The notes under the pieces: model-generated
The model's database searches: none
The model's input: the letters and a program-made list of their open reading frames with translations, nothing else
What the model was told of the DNA's origin: nothing
Source of the DNA: Marinobacter sp. SS21
Lineage (GTDB): Bacteria > Pseudomonadota > Gammaproteobacteria > Pseudomonadales > Oleiphilaceae
Length of the DNA: 64,000 nt
Direction of reading: 5' to 3'
Assembly (NCBI RefSeq): GCF_028369065.1
Contig: NZ_JAQNDA010000001.1
Location: forward strand, 248,001-312,000
Shown here: in pieces, positions 45,522 to 54,342 of the stretch
How positions within the stretch are numbered: the first letter of the stretch is position 1
Layout of the letters: every line of letters starts with the position of its first letter
Translations under genes and position numbers: made by a program

Positions 45522-46448
45522 CTAGCCGGCGTTGCGTTTTAGCAGCTTCTGGAACTCACCCACCAGCCCGCCACGGAACGCCAGCACACAGATCACGAAG
45601 ATGGCGCCCATGATGATGTGAACGTAGTTGCCCAGCTCGCCACCAGAGAGGTAGTTCTGCATGGTGACGATGGTACCCGCGCCCACCAGTGGTCCGAACA
45701 CCGTGCCCACGCCACCCACCAGGGTCATCAGCACCACCTCGCCGGACATGTGCCAGTGGGCGTCGGTGAGGGAGGTGAGCTGGAATACCAGGCTCTTGGT
45801 GGAGCCGGCCAGGCCCGCCAGGGCGGCGGAGATCATGAACGCCACCCACTTGTAGTCGCTGACGTTGTAGCCCAGGGACACGGCGCGGGGTTCGTTCTCG
45901 CGGATGGCCTTGAGCACCTGGCCGAAGGGCGAGTGAATGGTGCGATGGATCAGCCAGTAACCGAACAGGAAGATCGCCAGCACGAAGTAGTACATGTTGA
46001 GGTTGTCGGACAGGTCGATGAAGCCGAACAGCTCGCCCCGGGGGATGCCCTGCATGCCGTCCTCGCCGCCGGTGAACGGCGCCTGCAGGTAGACGAAGAA
46101 GATCAGCTGGGCCAGCGCCAGCGTGACCATGGCGAAGTAGATGCCCTCCCGTTTCACCGCCAGCTTGCCGTACACCGCCCCGAGCAGGCCGGCGGCGCCG
46201 GTGCCCAGCAGGATCGCCAGCTCCGGGGTGATGCCGGCGTTCATCATCAGCCAGCCGGTGATGTAACCACCGGTGCCGAGGAAGGCGGCGTGTCCGAAGG
46301 ACAGCAGGCCGACATAGCCCAACAACAGGTTGAAGGCGGCGGCGAACAGCGCGAAGCAGAGAATCTTCGCCAGCAACACCGGGTAGACCACAAACGGTGC
46401 CACCAGGGCGGCCACCAGCAGGATCAGGGTCAGTTTGGAGACTTTCAT
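45522..46448 (-). CDS. livM: Branched-chain-type ABC permease LivM (cluster 2)
   Basis: The 308-residue permease has about nine helices with FNLLLGYVGLLSFGHAAFLG, TGGYITGWLM, the EAA-like PFGQVLKAIRENEPRAVSLG and LVGGVGTVFGPLVGAG. It is the last gene of the second, minus-strand system (GFKHM order). It is clearly a different paralogue from the cluster 1 LivM, so the two systems probably carry different solutes. Confidence 0.92.
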   Translation of the reverse strand: MKVSKLTLILLVAALVAPFVVYPVLLAKILCFALFAAAFNLLLGYVGLLSFGHAAFLGTGGYITGWLMMNAGITPELAILLGTGAAGLLGAVYGKLAVKREGIYFAMVTLALAQLIFFVYLQAPFTGGEDGMQGIPRGELFGFIDLSDNLNMYYFVLAIFLFGYWLIHRTIHSPFGQVLKAIRENEPRAVSLGYNVSDYKWVAFMISAALAGLAGSTKSLVFQLTSLTDAHWHMSGEVVLMTLVGGVGTVFGPLVGAGTIVTMQNYLSGGELGNYVHIIMGAIFVICVLAFRGGLVGEFQKLLKRNAG

Positions 46449-46458
46449 ATCGGCAACC

Positions 46459-47346
46459 TCACGCTTCTTTGCCGAACAGGCCGGCGGGCTTGAGCAGTAG
46501 CACTATCACCATCACCAGGAAGATCACCGTGGTGGAGGCTTCCGGGTAAAGGTACTTGGTCAGACCCTCGATCACGCCCATGGCCAGGCCGGTGAGAATG
46601 GCGCCGCCGATGGAGCCCATGCCGCCGATCACTACAATGGCGAACACCACGATCAGCAGGTTGGAGCCCATCTCCGGGGATACCGAGTACACCGGGGCCG
46701 CCATGACGCCGGCAAAGCCCGCCAGGGCGACGCCGAAGCCAAAGGTCAGGGTGACGATCAGCGGCACGTTGATGCCGAACGCCTGCATCAACTGGGGATT
46801 TTCGGTGCCGGCGCGCAGGTAGGCGCCGAGCCGGGTCTTCTCCACCAGCCACCAGGTTGCCCCGCACACCACGATGGACGCGACGATGATCCAGGCCCGG
46901 TAGTTGGGCAGGTACATGAACGGCAGCTTGGTGCCGCCCTGCAGCGCCTCGGGAATGGCGTAGGCCAGCCCCGACGAGCCGTACACGTGGGTGAAAACGC
47001 CTTGCAGCATCAGCGCCACGCCGAAGGTCAGCAACAGGCTGTAGAGGTGGTCTTCATGGGCGATGGGCCGCACCAGGAAGCGCTCCATCAGAATGCCGAG
47101 AAAGCCCACCACCAGGGGGACCACGATCAGCGCGACCCAGTAGTTCATGCCGAAGTAGCTCAATGCCATCCAGGCGAAGAAGGCGCCCAGCATGTACATC
47201 GCGCCCTGGGCGAAGTTGATGATCTTCAGCAGGCCGAAGATGATGGCCAGCCCGAGGCTGAGCAGGGCGTAGAAGGAGCCATTGATCAGCCCCACCAGCA
47301 GTTGCCCGAACAGGGCAAACAGGTTGATTCCGAGAAACGTTGTCAT
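46459..47346 (-). CDS. livH: Branched-chain-type ABC permease LivH (cluster 2)
   Basis: The 295-residue permease has eight helices, with LINGSFYALLSLGLAIIFGL, KIINFAQGAMYMLGAFFAWM and GGMGSIGGAILTGLAMGVIE. It is 10 nt upstream of livM. The ATG at 47346 has GGGAGC upstream. Two near-identical 16-nt repeats lie just before its start. Confidence 0.92.
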   Translation of the reverse strand: MTTFLGINLFALFGQLLVGLINGSFYALLSLGLAIIFGLLKIINFAQGAMYMLGAFFAWMALSYFGMNYWVALIVVPLVVGFLGILMERFLVRPIAHEDHLYSLLLTFGVALMLQGVFTHVYGSSGLAYAIPEALQGGTKLPFMYLPNYRAWIIVASIVVCGATWWLVEKTRLGAYLRAGTENPQLMQAFGINVPLIVTLTFGFGVALAGFAGVMAAPVYSVSPEMGSNLLIVVFAIVVIGGMGSIGGAILTGLAMGVIEGLTKYLYPEASTTVIFLVMVIVLLLKPAGLFGKEA

Positions 47347-47360
47347 AGCTCAAGTTGCTC

Positions 47361-47392
47361 CCAAGCTAAGTTATTTCCAAGCTCAGCTATTT
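47361..47392. repeat. Tandem 16-nt repeat upstream of livH (cluster 2)
   Basis: Units 47361-47376 and 47377-47392 share 14 of 16 bases (CCAAGCT-AG-TATTT pattern). Confidence 0.7.
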
Positions 47393-47427
47393 CCAGCCTC
47401 GGCCGGTGCCGGCCGCTGGCGATTGGT

Positions 47428-47465
47428 GACCCTCACCGGCGGCATCGGCAGCGCCCGTGAGGGTC
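47428..47465 (-). terminator. Intercistronic hairpin after livK (cluster 2)
   Basis: GACCCTCAC (47428-47436) pairs with GTGAGGGTC (47457-47465). It sits nine nt after the livK stop on the minus strand and probably favours high binding-protein expression over the permeases. Confidence 0.6.
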
Positions 47466-47473
47466 GGTCCGGC

Positions 47474-48673
47474 TTAGTTGAAGTTGCATTCGGGCAGCAT
47501 CGGGGCGAAGGCTTCGTCGCCGGGGATGACGCTGAGAATCCTGAAAATGTCGTTGTCGCCACTGCGCTCGGCGGCGGGTTTGATCTCGGCGTAGTACATG
47601 TCATGCACCATACGGCCGTCGGCGCGCAGGTAGGCGTTGCGGGCGAAGAAGTCCTCCGGCTTGAGCTCTCGCATCTTGGCCATTACCGCATCGGAGTCGT
47701 CGGTGCCTGCGGCCTCGATCGCGCGGAAGTAGTGCATCGCCATGGAGTAGGCGCCGGCGTGGCCCATGGCGGGCAGGGTGCCGGTGCGTTCAAGGAAGCG
47801 TTCGCTCCATTGCCGGGTCTGGTCGTCGTAGTCCCAGTAGAAGCCGGTGGTCAGGCGCATGCCGCCGGCGGTGTCCGGGTCCATGGCCTGGGCGGCGGGG
47901 GTGAACACCAGCAGGCCGGCGACGTCCACCATCTCGGTGAGGCCGAACTCGGTGGCGGCTTTCAGCGAGTTGACGGTGTCGGCACCGGCGTTGGCCAGCG
48001 CTACCACGTCGGCGCCGGAGGCCTGGGCCTGCAGCACGTAAGACGAGAAGTCGGTGGTGGCCAGCGGCGCACGCACCACGCCAACCACTTCGCCGCCATT
48101 GGCCTCGATCACCTCGGTGGCCACCGATTCCAGGGCATGGCCGAAGGCGTAGTCGGCGGTGATGAAGAACCACTTCTTCTTGCCGGCCGCCACCATCGGC
48201 TTGACGGTGCCATTGGCCATGGCGGTGACGTTGTAGGTCCAGTGCACGTTATAGGGGGAGCAGGCGCTGGTGGTGAAAGCGTTGGAGGCGGCGGTGGAGA
48301 TCATGGCAATTTTTTTTGCGTCGGTCAGCACCTTGGTGGCGGCACCGACCACCGCCGAGGATACCAGACCGCCGACCGCGTCCACCTGTTCGTTCTCCAC
48401 CCATTTGCGCACGATGGCGGAACCGACGTCGGCCTTGAGCTGATCGTCGGCACTGATGATCTCGATGGGGGCGCCCAGGACTTTGCCGCCAACGTCTTCG
48501 GCGGCCATTTCCAGGGCGGTGACGCAGCCGGGTCCGCAGAGGTCGGAGTAGACCCCGCCCATATCGGCGAGCACGCCAATCTTGATCTTGTCGTCGGAAA
48601 TATTGGCCAGGGCCGGGCTGGCCGCGGTAGCCGCCAGGGCCACCGCGGCTACGGTATTGGTTAATGCTTTCAT
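47474..48673 (-). CDS. livK: Branched-chain-type substrate-binding protein (cluster 2)
   Basis: The 399-residue binding protein has a signal peptide ending AASPALANI, then IKIGVLADMGGVYSDLCGPG (an unusual Cys pair), VSADD-like IISADDQLKADVGSAIVRKW and YAFGHALESVATEVIEANGG. Its sequence belongs to the LivK-like branch seen with acyl-CoA and aromatic-acid genes rather than classical leucine binders. ATG 48673 has GGAG upstream; MLNWRV before it is unlikely coding. It lies between livF and livH. Confidence 0.9.
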   Translation of the reverse strand: MKALTNTVAAVALAATAASPALANISDDKIKIGVLADMGGVYSDLCGPGCVTALEMAAEDVGGKVLGAPIEIISADDQLKADVGSAIVRKWVENEQVDAVGGLVSSAVVGAATKVLTDAKKIAMISTAASNAFTTSACSPYNVHWTYNVTAMANGTVKPMVAAGKKKWFFITADYAFGHALESVATEVIEANGGEVVGVVRAPLATTDFSSYVLQAQASGADVVALANAGADTVNSLKAATEFGLTEMVDVAGLLVFTPAAQAMDPDTAGGMRLTTGFYWDYDDQTRQWSERFLERTGTLPAMGHAGAYSMAMHYFRAIEAAGTDDSDAVMAKMRELKPEDFFARNAYLRADGRMVHDMYYAEIKPAAERSGDNDIFRILSVIPGDEAFAPMLPECNFN

Positions 48674-48734
48674 TGTGACTCTCCAGTTGAGCAAGTTGTT
48701 TTTGTTTCTCGAGAGAGGGGGTTGTCAGACCGCT

Positions 48735-49445
48735 TCAGACCCCCAGGTAGGTATTGAGCAGGGCCTCTTTTTGTTGCAGTTCGCCGGCGTGGACTTCCTC
48801 TACGATGTGGCCGTGTTCCATCACGTAGTGACGGTCGGCGATGGGTGCGGCAAAACGGAAGTTCTGTTCCACCAGCAGAATGGTCAGTCCTCGCTTTTTC
48901 AGCTTGGTCAGCACCTCGCCGAGCTTCTGCACGATCACCGGCGCCAGGCCCTCGGTGATTTCATCCAACAGCAGAATATTGGCGCCGGTGCGCAGGATGC
49001 GGGCCAGCGCCAGCATCTGCTGTTCGCCGCCGGACAGGCGGGTGCCCTGGCTGTGGCGGCGTTCGTACAGGTTGGGGAACATGTCGTACAGTTCCTCCAC
49101 GGTCATGCCGTCGGAACGCACCGCCGGCGGCAGCATCAGGTTTTCCTCGACGTTGAGACTGGCGAAGATGCCCCGTTCTTCCGGGCAGTAGCCCAAGCCC
49201 AGGTGGGCGATACGATGGCCCGCCAGGTCGATGGTTTCGGTGCCGTTGACGGTAATCGAGCCGCTGCGACGTCCCACCAGGTTCATGATGGCGCGCAGGG
49301 TGGTGCTGCGGCCGGAGCCGTTGCGCCCCAACAGGGTCACCAGTTCGCCCTGGTTCAGGTGCAGGTCGATGCCGTGGAGGATGTGGGATTCGCCGTAGAA
49401 CGCGTGGACGCCGTCCAGGCGCAGTTTTTCACGATGGGAGCTCAT
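48735..49445 (-). CDS. livF: Branched-chain-type ABC ATPase LivF (cluster 2), Arg in Walker A
   Basis: The 236-residue ATPase has signature LSGGEQQMLALARILRTGAN and Walker B ILLLDEITEGLAP. In the Walker A motif GRNGSGRSTT the invariant Lys is Arg46 (codon CGC, 49302-49304 region). Loss of this Lys normally weakens ATP hydrolysis, so the LivG site may do most of the work. The start overlaps the livG stop by 4 nt (ATGA). Confidence 0.9.
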   Translation of the reverse strand: MSSHREKLRLDGVHAFYGESHILHGIDLHLNQGELVTLLGRNGSGRSTTLRAIMNLVGRRSGSITVNGTETIDLAGHRIAHLGLGYCPEERGIFASLNVEENLMLPPAVRSDGMTVEELYDMFPNLYERRHSQGTRLSGGEQQMLALARILRTGANILLLDEITEGLAPVIVQKLGEVLTKLKKRGLTILLVEQNFRFAAPIADRHYVMEHGHIVEEVHAGELQQKEALLNTYLGV

Positions 49446-50230
49446 GCTTCGACCACCTCCTCGGCATTCACTTCGGCAGTGGCGGCGGTGCCCAGATAGG
49501 CTTCCTGCACCCTTGGGTCCCGGGATACGGTCCGGTAGTCCCCTTCGGTCAGAATCGCGCCCCGTTGCAGCACGGTGATCCGGTCTGCCAGTTTGGCCAC
49601 TACATGAAGGTTGTGTTCCACCATCAAAATGGTGCGGCCGACGGACACCTGCTTGATCAGCTCGGCGACCCGGCCGACGTCTTCGTGGCCCATACCCTGG
49701 GTGGGTTCGTCCAGCAGCATCAGCTCTGGCTCCAGCGCCAGGGTGGTGGCGATTTCCAGGGCGCGTTTGTGGCCGTAGGACAGGTCGACGGTGTGGGCGT
49801 CGGCGAAATCCTCCAGGCCCACCGACGCCAGCAACTCCTGGGCACGACCGTTGAGCCGGTCCAGCACTCGTTGTGGTCGCCAGAAGTGGAAGCTGTTGCC
49901 CTCCTTGCGCTGCAGCGCCACCCGGACGTTCTCCCGTACCGTGAGCTGGGGAAACACCGCCGAAATCTGAAACGAACGCACCACACCGGCCCGGGCAATG
50001 GCTGCCGGCTTCATGGTGGTTATGTTCTTGCCGTTGAACAGGATTTGCCCGGAGGTGGGGCTGAGAAATTTGGTCAGCAGGTTAAACACCGTGGTTTTAC
50101 CCGCGCCATTGGGGCCGATCAGGGCGTGGATATGGCCCCGGGTCACCTTGAGGTTAACGTCGTCAACCGCCGTAAAGCCCTTGAACGCTTTGATAAGGTT
50201 CCGGGACTCGAGAACGTAATCTGTACTCAT
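49442..50230 (-). CDS. livG: Branched-chain-type ABC ATPase LivG (cluster 2)
   Basis: The 262-residue ATPase has Walker [11 protein letters not shown] (intact Lys), Q-loop RSFQISAVFPQLTVRENV, Walker B LMLLDEPTQGMGHED and H-loop MVEHNLHVV. The signature region reads DLSYGHKRALEIATTLAL, the normal LivG variant. ATG 50230 is used; ATG 50248 is possible. It is the first gene of the operon and divergent from the MerR-type regulator, with two matching operators between. Confidence 0.92.
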   Translation of the reverse strand: MSTDYVLESRNLIKAFKGFTAVDDVNLKVTRGHIHALIGPNGAGKTTVFNLLTKFLSPTSGQILFNGKNITTMKPAAIARAGVVRSFQISAVFPQLTVRENVRVALQRKEGNSFHFWRPQRVLDRLNGRAQELLASVGLEDFADAHTVDLSYGHKRALEIATTLALEPELMLLDEPTQGMGHEDVGRVAELIKQVSVGRTILMVEHNLHVVAKLADRITVLQRGAILTEGDYRTVSRDPRVQEAYLGTAATAEVNAEEVVEA

Positions 50231-50290
50231 GGGAGCACCCAATCTCATTGTTGTTCTTGTAGTCGATGGTCGTCAGCCGTCGGGCCGATC

Positions 50291-50308
50291 GCTTACGCTT
50301 ACGTAAGC
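50291..50308. promoter_or_regulatory. Candidate LiuR-type operator A
   Basis: GCTTACG-CTTA-CGTAAGC is a perfect 7-bp-arm palindrome, 61 nt upstream of livG. It shares TTACG-4 nt-CGTMA with site B at 50445. Confidence 0.55.
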
Positions 50309-50444
50309 TGATAATCAACGTAGCAACCATTTTGAGATGGGGGCAAGTGCGACTTTGGTCGAATTTTGGCCGGATTTTCCGGGATTATTGAGGAAAATCC
50401 GCAGCCTAAGCGTGATATTAGTTGATTAAGTCAACCAACCTGCT

Positions 50445-50458
50445 TTACGTGAACGTCA
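50445..50458. promoter_or_regulatory. Candidate LiuR-type operator B
   Basis: TTACG-TGAA-CGTCA, one base from a perfect palindrome, lies 58 nt upstream of the regulator start, consistent with autoregulation. A separate GTTGA/TCAAC dyad is at 50421-50435. Confidence 0.5.
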
Positions 50459-50515
50459 GCTTTGGCTAATTTGATGCTTCGGCAGAGGCTCTCTAACTCT
50501 TTGGAATTGAATGCC

Positions 50516-50953
50516 ATGACCCAACAAACCTACAGCATCAGCGAGTTGGCCAACGAATTTGACGTCACCGTTCGCAGCATCCGTTTCTACGAGGATTCGG
50601 GGCTGCTCAATCCTGCCCGTCGCGGCCAGACCCGGATTTATTCCCGCAAGGATCGGGTTCGATTGAAGTTGATTCTCAGAGGCAAGCGGCTGGGTATATC
50701 GTTGGCGGAAACCAGGGAGCTGTTCGATCTGTGGGATAACACCCATCAGGGCAGCGAGCAGCAGCTTAAGCTGATGTTGGACATTATCGACAAGAAGCGG
50801 GAAGCGTTGCGTCAGCAGCTGAGTGACATCGCCATGGTGAATCTGGAACTGGATAATGCTGAAGCCCGTTGCCGGGATGCCCTCCGGGACCTGATCGAGG
50901 CACCGGACGGTGCGATCGGGAAAGTGGCAAAGGAGCCTTCCGCCAAGCGATAG
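50516..50953 (+). CDS. MerR family regulator, LiuR-like
   Basis: The 145-residue product has an N-terminal winged HTH (YSISELANEFDVTVRSIRFY, EDSGLLNPARRGQTRIYSRK, DRVRLKLILRGKRLGISLAE) and a C-terminal coiled-coil dimerisation helix. The RIYSRKDRVRLKLILRGKRL block is characteristic of LiuR, a repressor of branched-chain amino-acid/acyl-CoA catabolism. No Cys-rich metal site is present. ATG 50516 gives the conserved N-terminus. It is divergent from liv cluster 2, its probable target. The effector is unknown. Confidence 0.88.
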   Translation: MTQQTYSISELANEFDVTVRSIRFYEDSGLLNPARRGQTRIYSRKDRVRLKLILRGKRLGISLAETRELFDLWDNTHQGSEQQLKLMLDIIDKKREALRQQLSDIAMVNLELDNAEARCRDALRDLIEAPDGAIGKVAKEPSAKR

Positions 50954-51001
50954 CCTTCAGCCGATCGATACCTTCAGCTGACTGATAGCCCTCAGCAGAC
51001 C
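50949..51001 (+). repeat. Three imperfect tandem repeats at the regulator's 3' end
   Basis: Units of 17-18 nt start GATA at 50949, 50967 and 50984 and share the pattern GATA-CC-TCAGC-GA. The first overlaps the stop codon. Confidence 0.6.
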
Positions 51002-51663
51002 GAGGCTCCCTCCCCAGGATGCGCCAACCCTGGCGCCAAGCGAGTGCCGTGTCGCCCCTTCTTGTTGGTGCGAAACCGGAGTGTTGTGCAATCCAGTCCC
51101 CTGTCTCGCGGTTATCGGGCGACACGGCGGCGTTGATTAGTGTTGTTATTGTGAGAGTCGCTGTGTGAATAACACGATGGGTGATTACGTTCGGTTCCAT
51201 CTTTTTTAGGCTAATGTCTAATTTTTTTCTATTCTTGTTTGAGCTTCGCAAAACGACGGCGGTTGCCTTTGTTGCTCTCGATTAACCCTTTGAAACCTTG
51301 AGCGAATCACCTCTTGCGCTGGGCGCCTGGCGGGTGCGTATCTGGGCTGATGGCAGGAAATGGGCGGTCTTGGACGGTGGTTTTGGGTCAGCGTCGCCAA
51401 TGAGGTTGTGTGTTAGTCTCATGTATTGTTGGCGGTAACGTGTTGCGCGCTGGTGATGAGGCGGGCTGCGGAGGATCTTGCGGGCAACCTGGGCAATAGC
51501 GGCGGTTGCTGTAAATTTTTGTAAATTTATGGGCGCGTACGCCGCCGCAGCTAGTGCAAGCGGATCGGTTTGATGCCTTAATGACGTTGGCGCTTTCCGT
51601 TTTCACCACGACAAGGGTTTGGGTGGAGTGGGCCAACACGTATTAAACGCTGGTAGTACAAGC
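51002..51663. other. Non-coding interval before the pilin operon
   Basis: About 660 nt with no convincing gene. Composition falls to AT-rich at 51130-51260 and 51510-51530, the latter with the direct repeat TGTAAATTT (51510-51518, again at 51520-51528). A minus-strand frame at 51388-51639 with two CxxC pairs has no ribosome site and is not called. The interval probably holds the promoter of the pilin operon; no clear -35/-10 pair was found. Confidence 0.5.
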
Positions 51664-52230
51664 ATGGTTCCAAAAAAAATCGCCAGTAGCCGAAAAAAAA
51701 TGACCACAGACACAGGATCTGCCGGTTTCACCCTGGTGGAACTGATTGTCGCCGTGGCTGTGCTGGGCATTGTGGTCGGCTGGGCGATTCCCTCCATGTA
51801 CTCCCTGATCAGTCAGAACCGCCTGACGGCCACCTCGAACCAGCTGGTGGGGTTGATCCATCACGCCCGCAGCGAGGCACTGAAGACCGCCGGGCGGGTC
51901 TGGGTCTCGCCGATGACCGACGGCGGCGGCACCTCGTCCTGGAGCCTGGGGGCGGTGATCTGGGTGGACAGCAACGGTGACGGCGTTCGTGCGGCGGGGG
52001 AGAGCGTACGGGAGATCCTGATCGACATTTCCGATATTTCCGTGGCCGGTTCCGCCACCAGTCTGGCGATTGCCCCCTTCGGCTTTGATGGCGCCGGCTA
52101 CGCCATCGCGGACCAGGCCTACACCCTGACGCTGTGCAGCGACGCGGTGCCAGCCCGGGGCCAGCGCATCGAGATCAACGGTGGCGGCCAGATTCGCACC
52201 GCCAGCCAGGATTGTGGGGGTGGCTCATGA
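51664..52230 (+). CDS. fimU: Minor pilin, FimU/FimT (GspH-like)
   Basis: The 188-residue prepilin has the type III cleavage motif GFTLVELIVAVAVLGIVVGW with Glu at +5. A GspH-like globular domain follows. Its leader is long and basic if ATG 51664 is used; ATG 51700 gives a 9-residue leader (MTTDTGSAG). The pseudopilin-like protein primes pilus assembly together with PilV, PilW and PilX. It overlaps pilV by 4 nt. FimU or FimT cannot be separated by eye. Confidence 0.85.
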   Translation: MVPKKIASSRKKMTTDTGSAGFTLVELIVAVAVLGIVVGWAIPSMYSLISQNRLTATSNQLVGLIHHARSEALKTAGRVWVSPMTDGGGTSSWSLGAVIWVDSNGDGVRAAGESVREILIDISDISVAGSATSLAIAPFGFDGAGYAIADQAYTLTLCSDAVPARGQRIEINGGGQIRTASQDCGGGS

Positions 52231-52700
52231 ACCGGTTCGAGCGCGGTATCTCCATGGTGGAGCTGCTGGTGACCATTGTCATCTTCGCGGTGGGGCTACT
52301 GGGGGTTGCCAGCCTGCAGATGTTCACCCTGAAGATGAACACCAATGCCGATGTCCGCACCCGGGCCTCGCTGCTGGCGGGTGACATCGTCGAGCGGATG
52401 CGGGCCAACCCATTGCAATACGCGTCCTATGATATGTCGTTTGACCAGTGCCTGGCGGCGGTGACCGAAGACCCGGACGCCAGCAGCGACATCGCAGTGA
52501 CCGACAAGCGCCAATGGTGCGCGCGCCTGGATCGTGACCTGCCGGGGGGCGCGGCGTCGGTGGATTTCGACAACGGCGTGGCCACGGTGACCGTGCGCTG
52601 GCAGGAACGGGAGGGGCGGGAGCAAGTCGATGCCGAGGGCGTGGGTACCGGCTCGGAATGGAGCACCAGCGAGTTCGTCATGCGGGGGCGGTTGGAATGA
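52227..52700 (+). CDS. pilV: Type IV pilus minor pilin PilV
   Basis: The 157-residue prepilin has a short leader and the motif GISMVELLVTIVIFAVGLLG with Glu at +5, followed by VASLQMFTLKMN, a PilV hallmark. It is a tip-complex minor pilin. Two Cys in the C-terminal part may form a disulfide. Both ends overlap neighbours by 4 nt (ATGA), showing a tight operon. Confidence 0.9.
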   Translation: MNRFERGISMVELLVTIVIFAVGLLGVASLQMFTLKMNTNADVRTRASLLAGDIVERMRANPLQYASYDMSFDQCLAAVTEDPDASSDIAVTDKRQWCARLDRDLPGGAASVDFDNGVATVTVRWQEREGREQVDAEGVGTGSEWSTSEFVMRGRLE

Positions 52701-53794
52701 TGGCGGTGGCAACACGGAGCAGGTTCCCCAGCAGACAGCGCGGGCTGTCCCTGGTGGAGCTGATGATCGCGATGGCCCTGGGTCTGGTGATGATGGCGGG
52801 GCTGACCCAGATTTTCATCTCCAACCAGCGTTCCTTTACCCTCAGCCAGGCGCTGGCCTATGTTCAGGAATCCGGCCGCGAGGGTGCGGCGATTCTGGCG
52901 CGGGAAATCCGCAACGCCGATTACTGGGGCTGTCTCAGTGAGGCCACCGAGGTGGTCAGCAACCTCAACGGCGGTTCGGGCTCAGACCTGCTGGATAACC
53001 TGACCATGGGGGTGCAGGTGTATCCGGACACCGATGCAACCAACCAGATTGTCGATGGCTCCCATGTGATCGTATTGCGCGGCATCGATGCCAACAATCC
53101 AATCCGCGTGAACAGGGTGCCATCTGGGGAGGCGGCGACCCTTGAGGTGAATGACGCTTCCTCCATTTCCCAGGGCGATATCCTGATGGTGTCGGATTGC
53201 CAGAACGCCAACATCTTTCAGGTCACCAATAATCCTTCCCACAACAACTCTGATCAGGTGGTGCATAACACCGGCGGCACCGTTACCCCGGGTAATGAAG
53301 AACAGGATATGCCCAAAGCCTACACCGACAACGCCAGCATCTTCCGCCCGACGGTAGTGCGCTACTCGGTGCAGTTCGACGAGGACGGCCGCCGGGCGCT
53401 GGTGATGGAGCGGTTGCAGCTGAGCAACAACGGCGGCACCGCCTCTGCCCTGGGCGATCCCATCGAGCTGGTGGGCGATGTCCGCGATCTGCGCACGGCA
53501 ATCGGCCTCGATACCAGCGATGCGGGCGCGGTAGACAGTTGGGCGGCGCCACCGGCCCAGGACGATGCCAATGCCGCCAATACCCTGGCCCAGGTGCTGG
53601 CGCTGCGGGTCAGCCTGCTGATCCGCTCCCAGGACCAGTTCGCCGGCGACGCACCGGGTGACTACTGCTTCCCCGGCTGGCTGACCTGCGCCGATGCCGC
53701 CACCGGCCTGCAGACGCCGACCGACCGGGCGCTGTACCGGTCCTACACCTTTACCGCCAGCATCCGTAACCGGATTTACCGGGGCGAGGGGTAA
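52697..53794 (+). CDS. pilW: Type IV pilus minor pilin PilW
   Basis: The 365-residue prepilin has the cleavage motif RGLSLVELMIAMALGLVMMA, the PilW-typical FISNQRSFTLSQALAYVQES and GREGAAILAREIRNADYWGC. It belongs to the tip complex that carries PilY1. The start at 52697 overlaps pilV; ATG 52700 is adjacent. The length is usual for PilW. Confidence 0.9.
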   Translation: MMAVATRSRFPSRQRGLSLVELMIAMALGLVMMAGLTQIFISNQRSFTLSQALAYVQESGREGAAILAREIRNADYWGCLSEATEVVSNLNGGSGSDLLDNLTMGVQVYPDTDATNQIVDGSHVIVLRGIDANNPIRVNRVPSGEAATLEVNDASSISQGDILMVSDCQNANIFQVTNNPSHNNSDQVVHNTGGTVTPGNEEQDMPKAYTDNASIFRPTVVRYSVQFDEDGRRALVMERLQLSNNGGTASALGDPIELVGDVRDLRTAIGLDTSDAGAVDSWAAPPAQDDANAANTLAQVLALRVSLLIRSQDQFAGDAPGDYCFPGWLTCADAATGLQTPTDRALYRSYTFTASIRNRIYRGEG

Positions 53795-53796
53795 TC

Positions 53797-54342
53797 ATGG
53801 CAAAAAGTGAACGGGGCGCGGCCCTGGTGATGACGCTGCTGATGTTGCTGGTGATGACCCTGCTGGCCATGAGCAGCATGGAACGGGTGACCCTGCAGGA
53901 GAAAATGGTGAGCGCCCAGCGCCAGGGCGATCTGTCGCTGGAGCTGGTGGAGGGCGCGTTGCGGGAGGCGGAAGACTACCTTGATGGTGGTACGCTGGCG
54001 CTGGCGAACTTCGGCACCGCTGGCAAGCTGTATGAGGCCGGCGCCGCGCCGGATATCCACTCCGCCGCCGCCTGGACCGACGACAACAGTTTCGCCGCCA
54101 CCGCCACCCAGACCGCCTGGACCGAAGCGCTGGGCGCAACCGTACCGGCTCCGCGTTATTTCATTGAACTGATTGGCGATGCCACCAGTGTCGACACCCT
54201 GACCGACGTGGTGGTGAGTGGCCGTCAGGATATGGCCCTGGGCGCTTATCGTCCCAAGGGCTTTCGCATTGTTGCCCGCTCAACCGGGGTGAGTGGCACC
54301 GCCCAGCGCATTGTGGAGGTCTACTATGCCGCAGATCTTTAA
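53797..54342 (+). CDS. pilX: Type IV pilus assembly protein PilX
   Basis: The 181-residue protein has a short basic leader and a hydrophobic segment ERGAALVMTLLMLLVMTLLA typical of PilX, where the +5 Glu of prepilins is absent (GAALV). A helix SMERVTLQEKMVSAQRQGDL follows. It bridges the minor-pilin tip to PilY1. The start is 2 nt after pilW, and its 3' end overlaps pilY1 by 17 nt. Confidence 0.9.
   Translation: MAKSERGAALVMTLLMLLVMTLLAMSSMERVTLQEKMVSAQRQGDLSLELVEGALREAEDYLDGGTLALANFGTAGKLYEAGAAPDIHSAAAWTDDNSFAATATQTAWTEALGATVPAPRYFIELIGDATSVDTLTDVVVSGRQDMALGAYRPKGFRIVARSTGVSGTAQRIVEVYYAADL

Noticed and set aside
51388..51639. Minus-strand frame with two CxxC pairs, zinc-ribbon-like at first sight
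   Set aside because: No Shine-Dalgarno, biased composition, and it runs into the minor-pilin start region; treated as chance.
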